A DNA stretch of 64,000 nucleotides from Cyanobacterium aponinum PCC 10605 (GCF_000317675.1 NC_019776.1:2046001-2110000), one strand, 5' to 3'. Numbered from the stretch's first letter, positions 9,454 through 18,971 are shown. The notes: generated by a model not told the origin, from the sequence alone. Program-made: numbers and translations.

Positions 9454-11709
9454 TTAGATCAACACTCCTTGTTCTTGTTCTTCTTCTTCGGTTTCTTGGG
9501 AACTGGTTAACTGGGCATAAATACCTCCTTGTTCCCTTAGTTCCTCATGAGTTCCCCGTTGTACTACTTTGCCTCGATCTAAAACGATAATTTCATCACA
9601 ATCTCGAATCGTACTTAATCGGTGAGCAACCACAACACAAGAACAGCCTCGACGGCGCAAATTGCGATCGATAATTAACTCTGTTTCTGCATCAAGGGCA
9701 CTGGTGGCTTCATCCAAGACCAAAATTGAGGGATTTCGCACTAAAGCCCGGGCAATTTCTAGGCGTTGCCTCTGTCCTCCACTCATATTCATACCCCCTT
9801 CAATTAACTCCCCTTCATAACCCCCCGGCATAGCTAAAATCAAATCATGAATTGCCGCATCTTCACAGGCTTGAATGATATATTCTTCAGGTACAGTAGA
9901 ATCCCAAAGAGTTAAGTTATCCCGTACTAAACCTGCGAAAAGGAAGATTTCCTGCTCCACCATTGCCAAAGAATTAGCTAAAACTGCTCTTGATAAACGA
10001 GTGCGAGGAATACCATCAAATAAAATTTCCCCTTCCCAAGGCGCATAAAGTCCCGTTACTAATTTTGCGACGGTGGATTTACCTGAACCACTGCCTCCTA
10101 CTAAAGCTACTCTTTGCCCGGGTTTGATACTTAAGCTGAAATTGCTGATTAAAGGGGGTTCTAAACGGCTATAACCAAAACTAATATTGCGTAATTCAAT
10201 ATAACCTTTTAGTTTAAAATTATCTTGGTTCACCGTTGCTAGTTGGGTATTGGTTTCTGTTTCTACCTGTTCCCCTCTTTCCACTTCAGTATCAATAGGA
10301 TTGGCTAAAACATCATCTAAGCGTCCTAAATCTGCCTCTAATTCCTGTAAAGTGCTACCGAAATTAAGTAGGTTATTCACTGGAGATAAAAAACTTTGAG
10401 TTAAAGCCTGATAAGCAATCAACATACCAATACTAAGATTGCCATTCATCACCCGAAAACCTCCTACCACTAAAATAGCGGTGGTTGCAAGGGAGGTTAA
10501 CAAACTAGGAATAGAAGATAAAACTTGAGAGGGTAAACTCAATTCCTGTTGAGCATTAACCATTTTAGAATAGTAACCTGCAAATTTAGAAAATAGGTCT
10601 GACTCTAAACCTGCGGCTTTCACTGTTTCAATGGTCATAATTCCCCCAATGGCAACCCCTGCCACTTTTCCGCTCTCTTGGGCTAATCGGGCATTGGCAT
10701 CTAATCTGGTACGGGCTAAATATCTCAGAGCGACGAAATTAATGGCGGCAAAGAAAATAACCATTATTGTTAATACCCAATCATAAAGAAACATGATTAA
10801 GGCATAAAAGACAATCATCACCGTATCAATGATCGTTGTGGCTAACTGTCCTGATAAAATATTAGCAACCTTTTGATTAAGCTGCGATCGATTACTGATT
10901 TCTCCTGCGTATCTTTGGGCATAAAAACCAATGGGGAGGCGCAAAGTATGCCATAAAAATTGCCCTGACATAGAAATTGACAGTTTCAGCATCAATCTTC
11001 GCAAATAAGTCAACCTCAATCTTGCCAAAACTCCTATGAGGATAACGGCAAATAGCATTACTAACAATAACGGTTTGAGCCAGTCTTGCCGACCTTCTAC
11101 TATCACCTCATCAATAAAAACTTGAGTAAACGCTGGTACGGCTAATCGAGGAATCGTTAAAAATAGACCTGTTAAAAGACAAAATAAAATTGCGGCGTGA
11201 GAATTTTGTAAACGAGCAGTTAAAGCAGGTATAATTCCTTGTTTTTTACCTCCTTTGGTGAAATCTGCCCCCGGTTCAAAAACTAAGACAACTCCTGTGA
11301 AACCTTGGTCAAATTCTTCTAAGGTAATGCTTCTAGGACCTGAAGCGGGATCATTGAGATAGACTTTATTTTTTACGAATCCTTCTACAACTAAAAAGTG
11401 GTTAAAATTCCAAAAAACAATATAAGGGGGAGGAAGTTTTTGCACTTCTTCTAAGGATTTTTTAAAACCCTTCGCATTTAAGCCGTATATTCTAGCCGCT
11501 TTTAATACATTTGATGCTTTACTACCATCTCTAGATACCCCACACTCTCGCCTTAATTCGGGCAACGGTACAATACGACGGTGATAACCTAAAATAATCC
11601 CCAGAGCCGCCGCACCACACTCCACCGCTTCCATTTGAATAACTGTAGGAGTACGAACTCTTTTTGTTTGGGGAGAAGAAAACAGTTTTGATAAAAATGC
11701 AAAAGCCAT
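9454..11709 (-). CDS. NHLP-type peptide export ABC transporter with C39 leader peptidase
   Basis: The 751-residue protein has three parts. Residues 15-150 are a C39 papain-like peptidase with Cys31 (VECGAAALG), His104 (FNHFLVVEGF) and Asp120 (LNDPASG), all catalytic positions intact. An ABC exporter membrane domain follows, and the ATPase has GGSGSGKST, MSGGQRQR and LVLDEATSALD. The N-terminal text RVRTPTVIQMEAVECGAAAL is typical of the NHLM_micro_ABC1 family, which cuts Gly-Gly-type leaders of NHLP/Nif11 precursors while exporting them. It sits in one block with the HlyD adaptor and the second ABC subunit. No precursor is visible nearby, so the substrate must be encoded elsewhere. Confidence 0.95.
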   Translation of the reverse strand: MAFAFLSKLFSSPQTKRVRTPTVIQMEAVECGAAALGIILGYHRRIVPLPELRRECGVSRDGSKASNVLKAARIYGLNAKGFKKSLEEVQKLPPPYIVFWNFNHFLVVEGFVKNKVYLNDPASGPRSITLEEFDQGFTGVVLVFEPGADFTKGGKKQGIIPALTARLQNSHAAILFCLLTGLFLTIPRLAVPAFTQVFIDEVIVEGRQDWLKPLLLVMLFAVILIGVLARLRLTYLRRLMLKLSISMSGQFLWHTLRLPIGFYAQRYAGEISNRSQLNQKVANILSGQLATTIIDTVMIVFYALIMFLYDWVLTIMVIFFAAINFVALRYLARTRLDANARLAQESGKVAGVAIGGIMTIETVKAAGLESDLFSKFAGYYSKMVNAQQELSLPSQVLSSIPSLLTSLATTAILVVGGFRVMNGNLSIGMLIAYQALTQSFLSPVNNLLNFGSTLQELEADLGRLDDVLANPIDTEVERGEQVETETNTQLATVNQDNFKLKGYIELRNISFGYSRLEPPLISNFSLSIKPGQRVALVGGSGSGKSTVAKLVTGLYAPWEGEILFDGIPRTRLSRAVLANSLAMVEQEIFLFAGLVRDNLTLWDSTVPEEYIIQACEDAAIHDLILAMPGGYEGELIEGGMNMSGGQRQRLEIARALVRNPSILVLDEATSALDAETELIIDRNLRRRGCSCVVVAHRLSTIRDCDEIIVLDRGKVVQRGTHEELREQGGIYAQLTSSQETEEEEQEQGVLI

Positions 11710-12000
11710 AATTTATAACATCCAATCTTAAAAGTAAAAAAAGTAATCATCAGCCATTGTTATGACCTCAGTTCGATGCAAGAATATCGAGTTTGGGAAA
11801 GTATCAGGTTTCAGGCTTTTAATTAATTGCTAATTACTAAATTATTAATTGTTTATCGAACTCAGGTGTTGTGGTAATAAAATTAGTTAAATTAAATTCT
11901 AAAAATAGTTTTTATAGACCTAATTATAAAATATAGGTTAAATTAAATTAGAGTGTTTTATTGTAAATTTTAGCTTTTTTAAAGTATTTTAAAGCAAATT
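11710..12000. other. 291-bp spacer inside the export block
   Basis: The spacer between the HlyD and C39-ABC genes holds a repeat remnant at 11764-11818 (GACCTCAGTTCGATGCAAGAATATCG form) followed by very AT-rich DNA. I looked for a small precursor gene with a Gly-Gly leader on both strands and found none. Confidence 0.65.
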
Positions 12001-13596
12001 TTAATAAACTCCAGTCCAAGATCTAAATAAGGGAATAATGTAGGAAATTGGTGCAACTTCTCCCACTTGAATACGAGTTGTGGTGGTAGTGCCGGGGGAT
12101 AGTTCTTCATTAGGACCCTTAGAAGAAGACCATTTATAACCGCTAAAAGTGTTAGGGTCTTTTTCCAATTCAGCAAATACTTGTATGGGTGCTTTTTCTT
12201 GTCCTAATTGTTGGGCTAATTCTGGATTACCGATAATTGCAGTCATGTCTTGAGTTGTGACGGGAAAATCTGAGACATCGGTTACTTTACCTAAAATTCC
12301 TCCGTATCTTTCTCTTTTGACGAGACTAGGAGTCACTTGAACTGTCATCCCTTCTTTGACTTTTTGTCCATCTCTGTCGGCAAGATAGGTAACACTAATC
12401 AAAGGACTATTTTCTTCATCTATTTCAATAGAGCCAACACGAGTACCACTTTGAATTACTTGACCCGGTACGATGGCTAATTCTAAAATCTTGCCATGAT
12501 GTTTACTGATAATTTTTCCTTGATCCGCTAATTGAAGTTCTAATTGGGCTATTTTACGCTTTACTTCATCGACTTGATTGGATCTGTTAAAGGATGATTC
12601 TAGTTTTTGTTGATCTAGACTGGCTATTTGGCTGTTAACTTCGTCTATTTTATTTTGAATATCATCAAGACGATTGAGACTTTCCAGATATTGTCGTTGC
12701 ATATCTGTTTTTTGTACTTCTATTTCTTGGAGCTTACTTTTAAGATTATTGATTTGATCTAAACCTTGTAGATATTCTCTTTCTATTTGGGCTTCTCTCA
12801 CATCTAGTTGACTTAATTCTGCTTCTAGGTTAGATAATGAGGCAATATTTTCAAATAGTTGTTGTTCTGCGCTTAAGAGGGCATCCCCTGTAATTAATTG
12901 CTTTTCGAGGAGTTTACGGCGACTTTCAATTCTTTCTTTGAGGGTGGGTAGTAGGACATTAATTTGCCGAATACGCTCATTTAAACTTTTTCTTTGTTCT
13001 TCAAGGGCAGTAATACTTCTTTTACGCACGAGAGGAACGTTTGTTTCGAGGTTCTCAAGACTTTTTTGTAGGTTGATACGGTTTTTTTCTAATAGTGCAA
13101 AATTTTCTTCTCGTAAAACAGGTATGATAGATTCGCGATCGAGGGTTTTTTCTAAGTTATCTTTTCTTTGTTCTAAAGTTCCTCTTTCTAGTTCTCTTTT
13201 TAGTCCTTCTGCTTGTGTTGTATCCCGATTTTGATTGAGTAAATCGGCTAATTTTTGTTTTTCTTGGGCTAATTGTTGTCTTAAAGAGGATTGGTCAATA
13301 GTGCCTAATATTTCTCCTTCTTTGATCACATCACCTGATTTGACATTTAATGTGATAATTCTTCCTTGCCCTAGGGCTTGAACTTGAACCACACGGCGAG
13401 GTTGAACTAAAATTCCTTGACCTGTTACTGTCAGGGGAATACGACCAAAAACACTCCAAAGTCCTCCTACTAATACTAAAGAACTCATTGCGGTTAAAGG
13501 TACCCATGCTTTGGGGTTTATAACCTGCATTAATTGGTCTAATCTTTCTGGGGAAGAAAGACGTTCGAGAGATTCTTGTCTGAATAGTTTACTCAT
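12001..13596 (-). CDS. HlyD-type membrane fusion protein of NHLP export system
   Basis: The 531-residue protein has one transmembrane helix near residues 36-55 (VPLTAMSSLVLVGGLWSVFG), then a lipoyl/biotinyl half-motif (VQALGQGRIITLNVKSGDVI). A long coiled coil of about 250 residues (115-360) follows, then a return lipoyl segment and a beta-barrel domain (SVTYLADRDGQKVKEGMTVQV). This is the layout of the NHLP bacteriocin system secretion protein (NHLM_micro_HlyD). It should bridge the inner-membrane ABC pair to an outer-membrane TolC-like channel; such a channel is encoded divergently at 16320. The gene lies between the cNMP-binding and C39-ABC genes on the same strand. Confidence 0.92.
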   Translation of the reverse strand: MSKLFRQESLERLSSPERLDQLMQVINPKAWVPLTAMSSLVLVGGLWSVFGRIPLTVTGQGILVQPRRVVQVQALGQGRIITLNVKSGDVIKEGEILGTIDQSSLRQQLAQEKQKLADLLNQNRDTTQAEGLKRELERGTLEQRKDNLEKTLDRESIIPVLREENFALLEKNRINLQKSLENLETNVPLVRKRSITALEEQRKSLNERIRQINVLLPTLKERIESRRKLLEKQLITGDALLSAEQQLFENIASLSNLEAELSQLDVREAQIEREYLQGLDQINNLKSKLQEIEVQKTDMQRQYLESLNRLDDIQNKIDEVNSQIASLDQQKLESSFNRSNQVDEVKRKIAQLELQLADQGKIISKHHGKILELAIVPGQVIQSGTRVGSIEIDEENSPLISVTYLADRDGQKVKEGMTVQVTPSLVKRERYGGILGKVTDVSDFPVTTQDMTAIIGNPELAQQLGQEKAPIQVFAELEKDPNTFSGYKWSSSKGPNEELSPGTTTTTRIQVGEVAPISYIIPLFRSWTGVY

Positions 13597-13709
13597 TGCT
13601 ATATGAATTTCCCTTATATACTAATATTTCGTTATCTGTTTGATGTTTCAACTAATGTGCTAATGTGCCAATGGAAAATAAGGACATATCAAATTTTTGT
13701 CATCAAATA

Positions 13710-14819
13710 TTAACTAACTTTTAATCTTCTTAGCATCCAATCAAATCTTGCACCGCCGAGGGTCAGATTATCCATAACATCTAAGTCGATTTCATCTTCA
13801 TAAGTTGTATCTTGGGATAGTGTCTCTCCTTGGGAATAAGAAGTTTTGCCGAACCCCAGACGACTAATCATGCCTTGCACCCTACCTGACATTAGTTTTG
13901 CAATTACTCGATAAAAGCGTGATGCCATACCGACGTCTTGCTGTAGTTTAAGAATCATTTGTTGTCTTGAGATGACCAAAACAGAACAGTTTTCTAAGGT
14001 TTTAATTGTGCAGTAGGAGCGATGGGATTCTAAAACCGCAATTTCTCCTACTATTTCTCCCCTTGATATGTGACCAATTTCTCGCTCTACAGGGGCGGAG
14101 GATGTATTGTCGTCACTTTCTAAAAGAGCAAAAATGCTATTGAGACGATTTTTTTTCTGTTCACTCACAGAAACATTCATTACTCCTTGAAGCAATATAT
14201 AAATATTTTCTACTTGCTCCCCTGATTGAATTAAAACGGTATTAGCAGGGAATGTTTCTAATTTACCTTTTTGTAGAAACCAGTCCACATCTGAATCTCT
14301 TAGTTCACCAAAAATGAGAGACACTTCTTGGAGGGGGGCTATTTGACCTAGTCTTTTTTTCAAATAGAGAGTGATTAGATGTTGGAATCTTTCGAGTAAC
14401 AGTATGGTCATTCCTCGATAAAATCGAGCGGCAAATCCATAATCTTGTTGTAATTTTTGATTTAGGGATTCACGGGGAATACTTAAAACCACAGAATCTG
14501 CGATCGCTCTTATACTATTAGCGGCGGGATTCACTTCTAAAAAACTCATTTCCCCCAAAATTTCACCCTCAGAAAATTTGCCAATTTCTTGTTCAAGACT
14601 TTGATTATCTTCTAAAGCGGCAAAAACTTCTCCTAGTCGTCCTTTTTCATGACGGGTTAAAGTAGCAATAAATTCTCCCTGAATAATGATATAAACAAAA
14701 TCAACTTGTTTTGTCTGTTCAATTAAAAGGGTGTTAACAGCGACTCTTTGAGTTTGACCTGTGTTTTTGAGCCATTCAATATCGCTATTGCTTAGTTCCT
14801 GTAATAAAACATCTGTCAT
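13710..14819 (-). CDS. protein with two cyclic-nucleotide-binding domains
   Basis: The 369-residue protein contains two CRP-like cNMP-binding beta-barrels, at about residues 10-135 and 178-305. Each has the phosphate-binding cassette region rewritten (GEILGEMSFLEVNPAANSIRA and GEIVGEIAVLESHRSYCTIKT), so the classical RxA arginine is not preserved and ligand binding is uncertain. There is no DNA-binding helix-turn-helix and no membrane segment. The C-terminus (residues 310-369) is a short low-complexity tail. It lies inside the minus-strand export block, 113 bp before the HlyD gene, and shares the fold with the N-terminal part of the exporter at 6513. A regulatory or scaffolding role in export is an inference. 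Confidence 0.8.
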   Translation of the reverse strand: MTDVLLQELSNSDIEWLKNTGQTQRVAVNTLLIEQTKQVDFVYIIIQGEFIATLTRHEKGRLGEVFAALEDNQSLEQEIGKFSEGEILGEMSFLEVNPAANSIRAIADSVVLSIPRESLNQKLQQDYGFAARFYRGMTILLLERFQHLITLYLKKRLGQIAPLQEVSLIFGELRDSDVDWFLQKGKLETFPANTVLIQSGEQVENIYILLQGVMNVSVSEQKKNRLNSIFALLESDDNTSSAPVEREIGHISRGEIVGEIAVLESHRSYCTIKTLENCSVLVISRQQMILKLQQDVGMASRFYRVIAKLMSGRVQGMISRLGFGKTSYSQGETLSQDTTYEDEIDLDVMDNLTLGGARFDWMLRRLKVS

Positions 14820-15113
14820 AATTCAATTTATTCTCCGCAATCTTATAATTTGTTTTATTTTGGCGAAGTTGGTAATTTGAGATAATAAAAAATACTGATT
14901 ATTATTAGGGATCTTGCTTTAAAATAACATCGACTAACTAGCTAAAATGGTACAAATATCTTGAGTATGCTTCAATTAAAATTATTACTCAACTCTGTTT
15001 GTCACCTTCATTAGTCATCTATTCTTTGGGTCAAGATCTGAATATTACCTATTTCTCCTTGATTTTCTCCTTTTTTTCAGAGTCAATTATTCTTGTCCAA
15101 AGTATAACCATAT

Positions 15114-16286
15114 TTACTCAATCTTAAAGAATTTTTTTTGATAATTTATAGATTCTTGAACAAGAGTCTCGAAATCATCGGAAGCCAATTCTTCTAATGT
15201 TAAAGTTGTTAAAGCCATTAGTAAGGAAATACTTTCTTGTTTTGTGGGAGTAGAGTTAAAGTATTTGTTATGAAATTGCTCTAAATTTTCCGCGGCGGTT
15301 TTTACCAAATTCTGAAGTATTTTAAATGCTTGATCTGATAAAGGAGGGTTTCCTCGATAGTTTTCCAGTCTTCCTCCCTGACGATAATTTGGGAAGGATT
15401 CCAAACCAACAAAGTGGAGAAACCAATCAGCCCGAAAATACCCTAAAGCCGCCACAATTCCTTGGTAATCAGCAATAAGCTCATCTAGTAAGTTATTGCC
15501 CATATAGTTAAGCACTCTACGGGTGAAATAATGAGTGCACTCATGCTCTAAACGAATAGTGAGAGATAGTTTTTGCCACTGTTGTTCTGTTAAACCTAGT
15601 TGAGTGGCACTAACATTGCTATAAAAGCCTTGACTAAGAATAATAAAACGGTCTTGATATAAAGATTTTTGGGGTATTAGTCTTTTAAATTCTTGATTCC
15701 AATCTTCTTGGGTGCAATGGTTAGGATTATTTTTTTCCCATTCAAGACGATATTGTTTGATTCGATCCCAATTGTTATAACCCCCAATTATACAAGCTCC
15801 CATGGATGGGGGAATGGTTACAGGTTCATTTTTTTTGGTGATGGCTTGAATTAAAAGCTCAAAGTCTTGACGATTAGGGGCAATGATAATAGGTATTGCT
15901 CCTGCAAGAGTATCTTTTATTTCCAGTTGTAAATTATCTGGGTCTGTTAATTGTAATCCTCCCTCAAATCGGAAATTTTCTTCACATTCTCCCTTGCGCA
16001 CTGCCCGAAGATATTGTTCATTTTGACTCATGCCCTCTCGCACGGGAAATTTCAGTTGAACTAATGGAAAAGTTAAGCTATTATTAGTACCAATTTTATC
16101 AGCTAAGGTTTTATAATTTTGCCAAATTTTTACGTGAGGTTCTGATTTTAGTGGGAAAGAAATAAAATCATTGATATTACTATTTTGTTTGAACTTATTT
16201 TCGTTATAAGTTAATAATTCTTCAATTTCGGATTCATTTAGTTTAAATTTGGTTAAGGTTTTATAACGTGATTGTATTTTGTCCAT
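15114..16286 (-). CDS. HExxH putative zinc metalloprotein beside the peptide exporter
   Basis: The 390-residue protein is cytoplasmic by sequence: no signal peptide or membrane helix. Its key feature is HECTH at residues 248-252 in the helix TIRLEHECTHYFTRRVL, followed 16 residues later by Glu269 in LLDELIADYQG. This HExxH plus downstream Glu arrangement is that of gluzincin-type zinc peptidases. I recognise no well-characterised family; it may be one of the DUF-type zincin-like proteins. It is the promoter-proximal gene of the minus-strand export block, and its start lies only 33 bp from the divergent TolC-like gene. A role in precursor processing or protection is a hypothesis drawn from position. 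Confidence 0.75.
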   Translation of the reverse strand: MDKIQSRYKTLTKFKLNESEIEELLTYNENKFKQNSNINDFISFPLKSEPHVKIWQNYKTLADKIGTNNSLTFPLVQLKFPVREGMSQNEQYLRAVRKGECEENFRFEGGLQLTDPDNLQLEIKDTLAGAIPIIIAPNRQDFELLIQAITKKNEPVTIPPSMGACIIGGYNNWDRIKQYRLEWEKNNPNHCTQEDWNQEFKRLIPQKSLYQDRFIILSQGFYSNVSATQLGLTEQQWQKLSLTIRLEHECTHYFTRRVLNYMGNNLLDELIADYQGIVAALGYFRADWFLHFVGLESFPNYRQGGRLENYRGNPPLSDQAFKILQNLVKTAAENLEQFHNKYFNSTPTKQESISLLMALTTLTLEELASDDFETLVQESINYQKKFFKIE

Positions 16287-16319
16287 TATACTTTTTAAAC
16301 TTTTTTCCTACCATCATAA

Positions 16320-18140
16320 ATGAAGATAATGAAAAAATTTCTAATGATTTATATTTCTAAAAATAAAGTTTTTAGAGGTAGTGGTTTTAATCTTCTGATA
16401 TTAACTTTTGTTAACATAACCACTCTGTTTGTCGCTCAAAAATCTTTGTTAGCAAATGAACTTTTGTTAAATATGGCAGACCAAAAAAAAGAAGAAATCA
16501 CTCCTTTTATTGATGATCAGTATCAAACTATTGATACACAAGAATTTAATTTCTCTGAATATGAAAAATTATTCTTAAGTCAAAACCCTTCAGAGGTTGA
16601 AAATAGTATTCCTCCAGACTTACGAGTCAACCCGAATCCTTTAGAGTTGCCAACAACTCCCCAAGAAGTAGAAACCGTTACTATTCCTTTATCTTTAGAA
16701 GATGCGATCGCAGTTGCCAAGGGAAATAGTCAACAGTTAAAAATAGCCAAAATTAACTTAGAGAAAAGTCAAGCCGTCTTAGACGAAGCCAGAGCTGCAC
16801 TATTTCCTACTCTTTCGGCGGCGGTTACTGCTTCTCGCCGAGAGGAGGCTTCTCAAGGTTTATCCACCGAGGCGAGTGAACAAGACACGGAAAATCAAAT
16901 AGCACAGTTAGAGTCTTCTATTCCCGCCATTGAAAATCAACTTGATCAGATTGATAGTGTATTAGAACAATTGAACCCTGCTGATCCCACTGTCATACCA
17001 ACCATCGTTTCTTTATTGATAGAAAGAAATAATGTTGAACAAAATCTTCTGAGCGCTCAAAGTTCTTTAGAAAGCAGTAGGGAAGCCCTAAGAGACATCA
17101 AAAATTATGCGGGTACTTTCATTGATGGTACTGTGAGCTTAAACTATAATATTTACTCTCCCGGTCGTCAAGCAACTATCAACTCTGCCTCAGAACAAGT
17201 TTTAATCAACCAGTTAGAAGTTCAAAGAATTGAAAATGAACTGGTTTTAAATGTCACCTTAGCTTACTATGACCTTCAACAAGCAGATCAAGAAGTAAAA
17301 ATTAACCAAAGTGACGTAACTAACCGACAGATTAGATTAGAAGGCTTACAGTTGCAACTAGAAGCCCAGTTAGCCACCCGTGTGGATTTACTTAATGCCC
17401 AAGTTGAACTCGATAACTCCATACAAAACTTAAGAAATTCCCAAACCGTTCAACAAACCTCACAACGTAATTTAGCTCGTTTATTAAATTTACCCCCCAC
17501 TGTTACACCATCTGCCTCAGATGCGATCGCAATGAGTGATCTTTGGGAATATTCCCTAGAAGAAAGCATCATCATGGCATACAAAAACCGAGTTGAACTA
17601 CAACAAAAATTAGCCCAACGTAAAAGTTTTGAAGCCCAAAGACAAATTGCCCTAGCACAAGTTAGACCAACTTTAGCCTTGTTTGCTAATTATCAAATGT
17701 TACAATCTTATACCGATGACCCCAGAATCAATACCTTAGTAGATGGTAATTTTTCCACAGGATATGCTTTTGGCTTACAGTTAAACTGGAACTTTTTTGA
17801 CGGTGGTGCGGCTAACGCAAGGGCAAGACAAGCCGATGCAGACATTGCTAGAACCGATCAAGAATACTCTCAAGAAGCCGATTCCATACGCTTTCAAGTA
17901 GAACGGTCATACTTACAATTACCCTCCCAAATCGAAAATATTGACACAGCAAGACAAGCGGTCAATCGAGCCCAAGAAGCAGTCGAAGCCGCCCAAATTC
18001 GATTCAGTGCAGGTGTTACAACTCAAACAGAAGTTTTAGACGCTCAAACTCGTTTAGTTCAAGCTCAAAATAATTTACTCAATGCCGTCTTAGGTTATAA
18101 CAGAGCTAAAGCAGAACTACAAAGAGCCGTTAAAAATTAA
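16320..18140 (+). CDS. TolC-family outer membrane efflux protein
   Basis: The 606-residue protein has an N-terminal hydrophobic signal region (GFNLLILTFVNITTLFVAQ), then a linker of about 90 residues. Two outer-membrane-efflux repeats follow, rich in long coiled-coil helices (LSLEDAIAVAKGNSQQLKIA; then SLEESIIMAYKNRVELQQKL). The TolC hallmark text QTEVLDAQTRLVQAQNNLLN occurs near the C-terminus. TolC proteins form trimeric outer-membrane channels docked to HlyD adaptors. Its divergent position next to the NHLP export block suggests it is the channel for that system. A second ATG at 16329 is an alternative start. The two divergent starts are 33 bp apart, so promoters must overlap or lie in coding sequence. 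Confidence 0.92.
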   Translation: MKIMKKFLMIYISKNKVFRGSGFNLLILTFVNITTLFVAQKSLLANELLLNMADQKKEEITPFIDDQYQTIDTQEFNFSEYEKLFLSQNPSEVENSIPPDLRVNPNPLELPTTPQEVETVTIPLSLEDAIAVAKGNSQQLKIAKINLEKSQAVLDEARAALFPTLSAAVTASRREEASQGLSTEASEQDTENQIAQLESSIPAIENQLDQIDSVLEQLNPADPTVIPTIVSLLIERNNVEQNLLSAQSSLESSREALRDIKNYAGTFIDGTVSLNYNIYSPGRQATINSASEQVLINQLEVQRIENELVLNVTLAYYDLQQADQEVKINQSDVTNRQIRLEGLQLQLEAQLATRVDLLNAQVELDNSIQNLRNSQTVQQTSQRNLARLLNLPPTVTPSASDAIAMSDLWEYSLEESIIMAYKNRVELQQKLAQRKSFEAQRQIALAQVRPTLALFANYQMLQSYTDDPRINTLVDGNFSTGYAFGLQLNWNFFDGGAANARARQADADIARTDQEYSQEADSIRFQVERSYLQLPSQIENIDTARQAVNRAQEAVEAAQIRFSAGVTTQTEVLDAQTRLVQAQNNLLNAVLGYNRAKAELQRAVKN

Positions 18141-18206
18141 AAATAATTTATTAAGTTATTTATTTTGTTGATTAAGATAAAAAAAGATTTTCAAGAGGAT
18201 TTTTTT

Positions 18207-18971
18207 ATGGCTAAAATAATTTCAATTCATTCCTACAGAGGTGGTACCGGAAAATCAAATCTCACTGCTAATATTGCCAGTATTGTCGCAAGTCAGGGAA
18301 ATAGAGTCGGAATAGTAGATACTGATATTCAATCTCCGGGGGTTCATATTCTTTTCGGTGTCAATGAGAAAAAACTAGAATATACTCTTAATGATTTTCT
18401 TTGGGGTCAATGTCCCATAGAAAAAGTCGCTTGTGATGTAACCCATGTTTTACAAGAAAATGCCCATAAAGATAGCAAGATATATCTACTTCCTTCCAGT
18501 ATGAAAATCAATGATATTTCTCGTATTCTCAGAGAAGGATTTGACATTGAGTTGTTATTTGATGGTTTTCAAAGCCTAGTGGACAAATTAAAACTAGACT
18601 ATTTATTTATTGACACTCACCCCGGCTTAAACGAAGAAACTCTTTTATCTCTCACATTTTCTGATATTGTGTTTGTGGTTTTGCGTCCCGATAAACAAGA
18701 CTTTCAGGGAACTGCGGTAACGGTGGAAGTTGCACAAAAACTCAAAGTACCCCAAATATTTTTAATTATTAACAAGGCATTAGCGGCATATAACTTCATG
18801 AAAATGTCAGAACAAATAGAAAGTACCTATGGTCTTCCTGTAGTGGGAATTTTGCCAGAATCAAAAGATGTCATCAGACTTGCTAGTAATGGTATTTTTT
18901 CGTTGAAATATGAAGACCACCCCATTACAGAAACCATTAAGGAAATTGCCAAAACAGTAATGATTAAATAG
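18207..18971 (+). CDS. MinD/ParA-like P-loop ATPase next to export locus
   Basis: The 254-residue protein is a SIMIBI-class ATPase. The P-loop reads YRGGTGKSN (Arg11 to Ser17), so the signature lysine of MinD/ParA (KGGxGKS) is replaced by arginine. Switch I (GIVDTDIQSPGVH) and switch II (LDYLFIDTHPGLNEETLL) are intact. The lack of an obvious C-terminal amphipathic helix argues against a true MinD. I chose the ATG at 18207, preceded by CAAGAGGA, over a TTG 42 bases upstream. The gene lies 66 bp behind the TolC-like gene and probably shares its transcript. Positioning of the export machinery or of its cargo is a plausible role but not shown. Confidence 0.85.
   Translation: MAKIISIHSYRGGTGKSNLTANIASIVASQGNRVGIVDTDIQSPGVHILFGVNEKKLEYTLNDFLWGQCPIEKVACDVTHVLQENAHKDSKIYLLPSSMKINDISRILREGFDIELLFDGFQSLVDKLKLDYLFIDTHPGLNEETLLSLTFSDIVFVVLRPDKQDFQGTAVTVEVAQKLKVPQIFLIINKALAAYNFMKMSEQIESTYGLPVVGILPESKDVIRLASNGIFSLKYEDHPITETIKEIAKTVMIK

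Noticed and set aside
6513-11709. Ordinary multidrug ABC exporter pair
   Set aside because: The C39 peptidase domain with intact Cys31/His104/Asp120 and the family-specific N-terminal texts point to the NHLP peptide export class.
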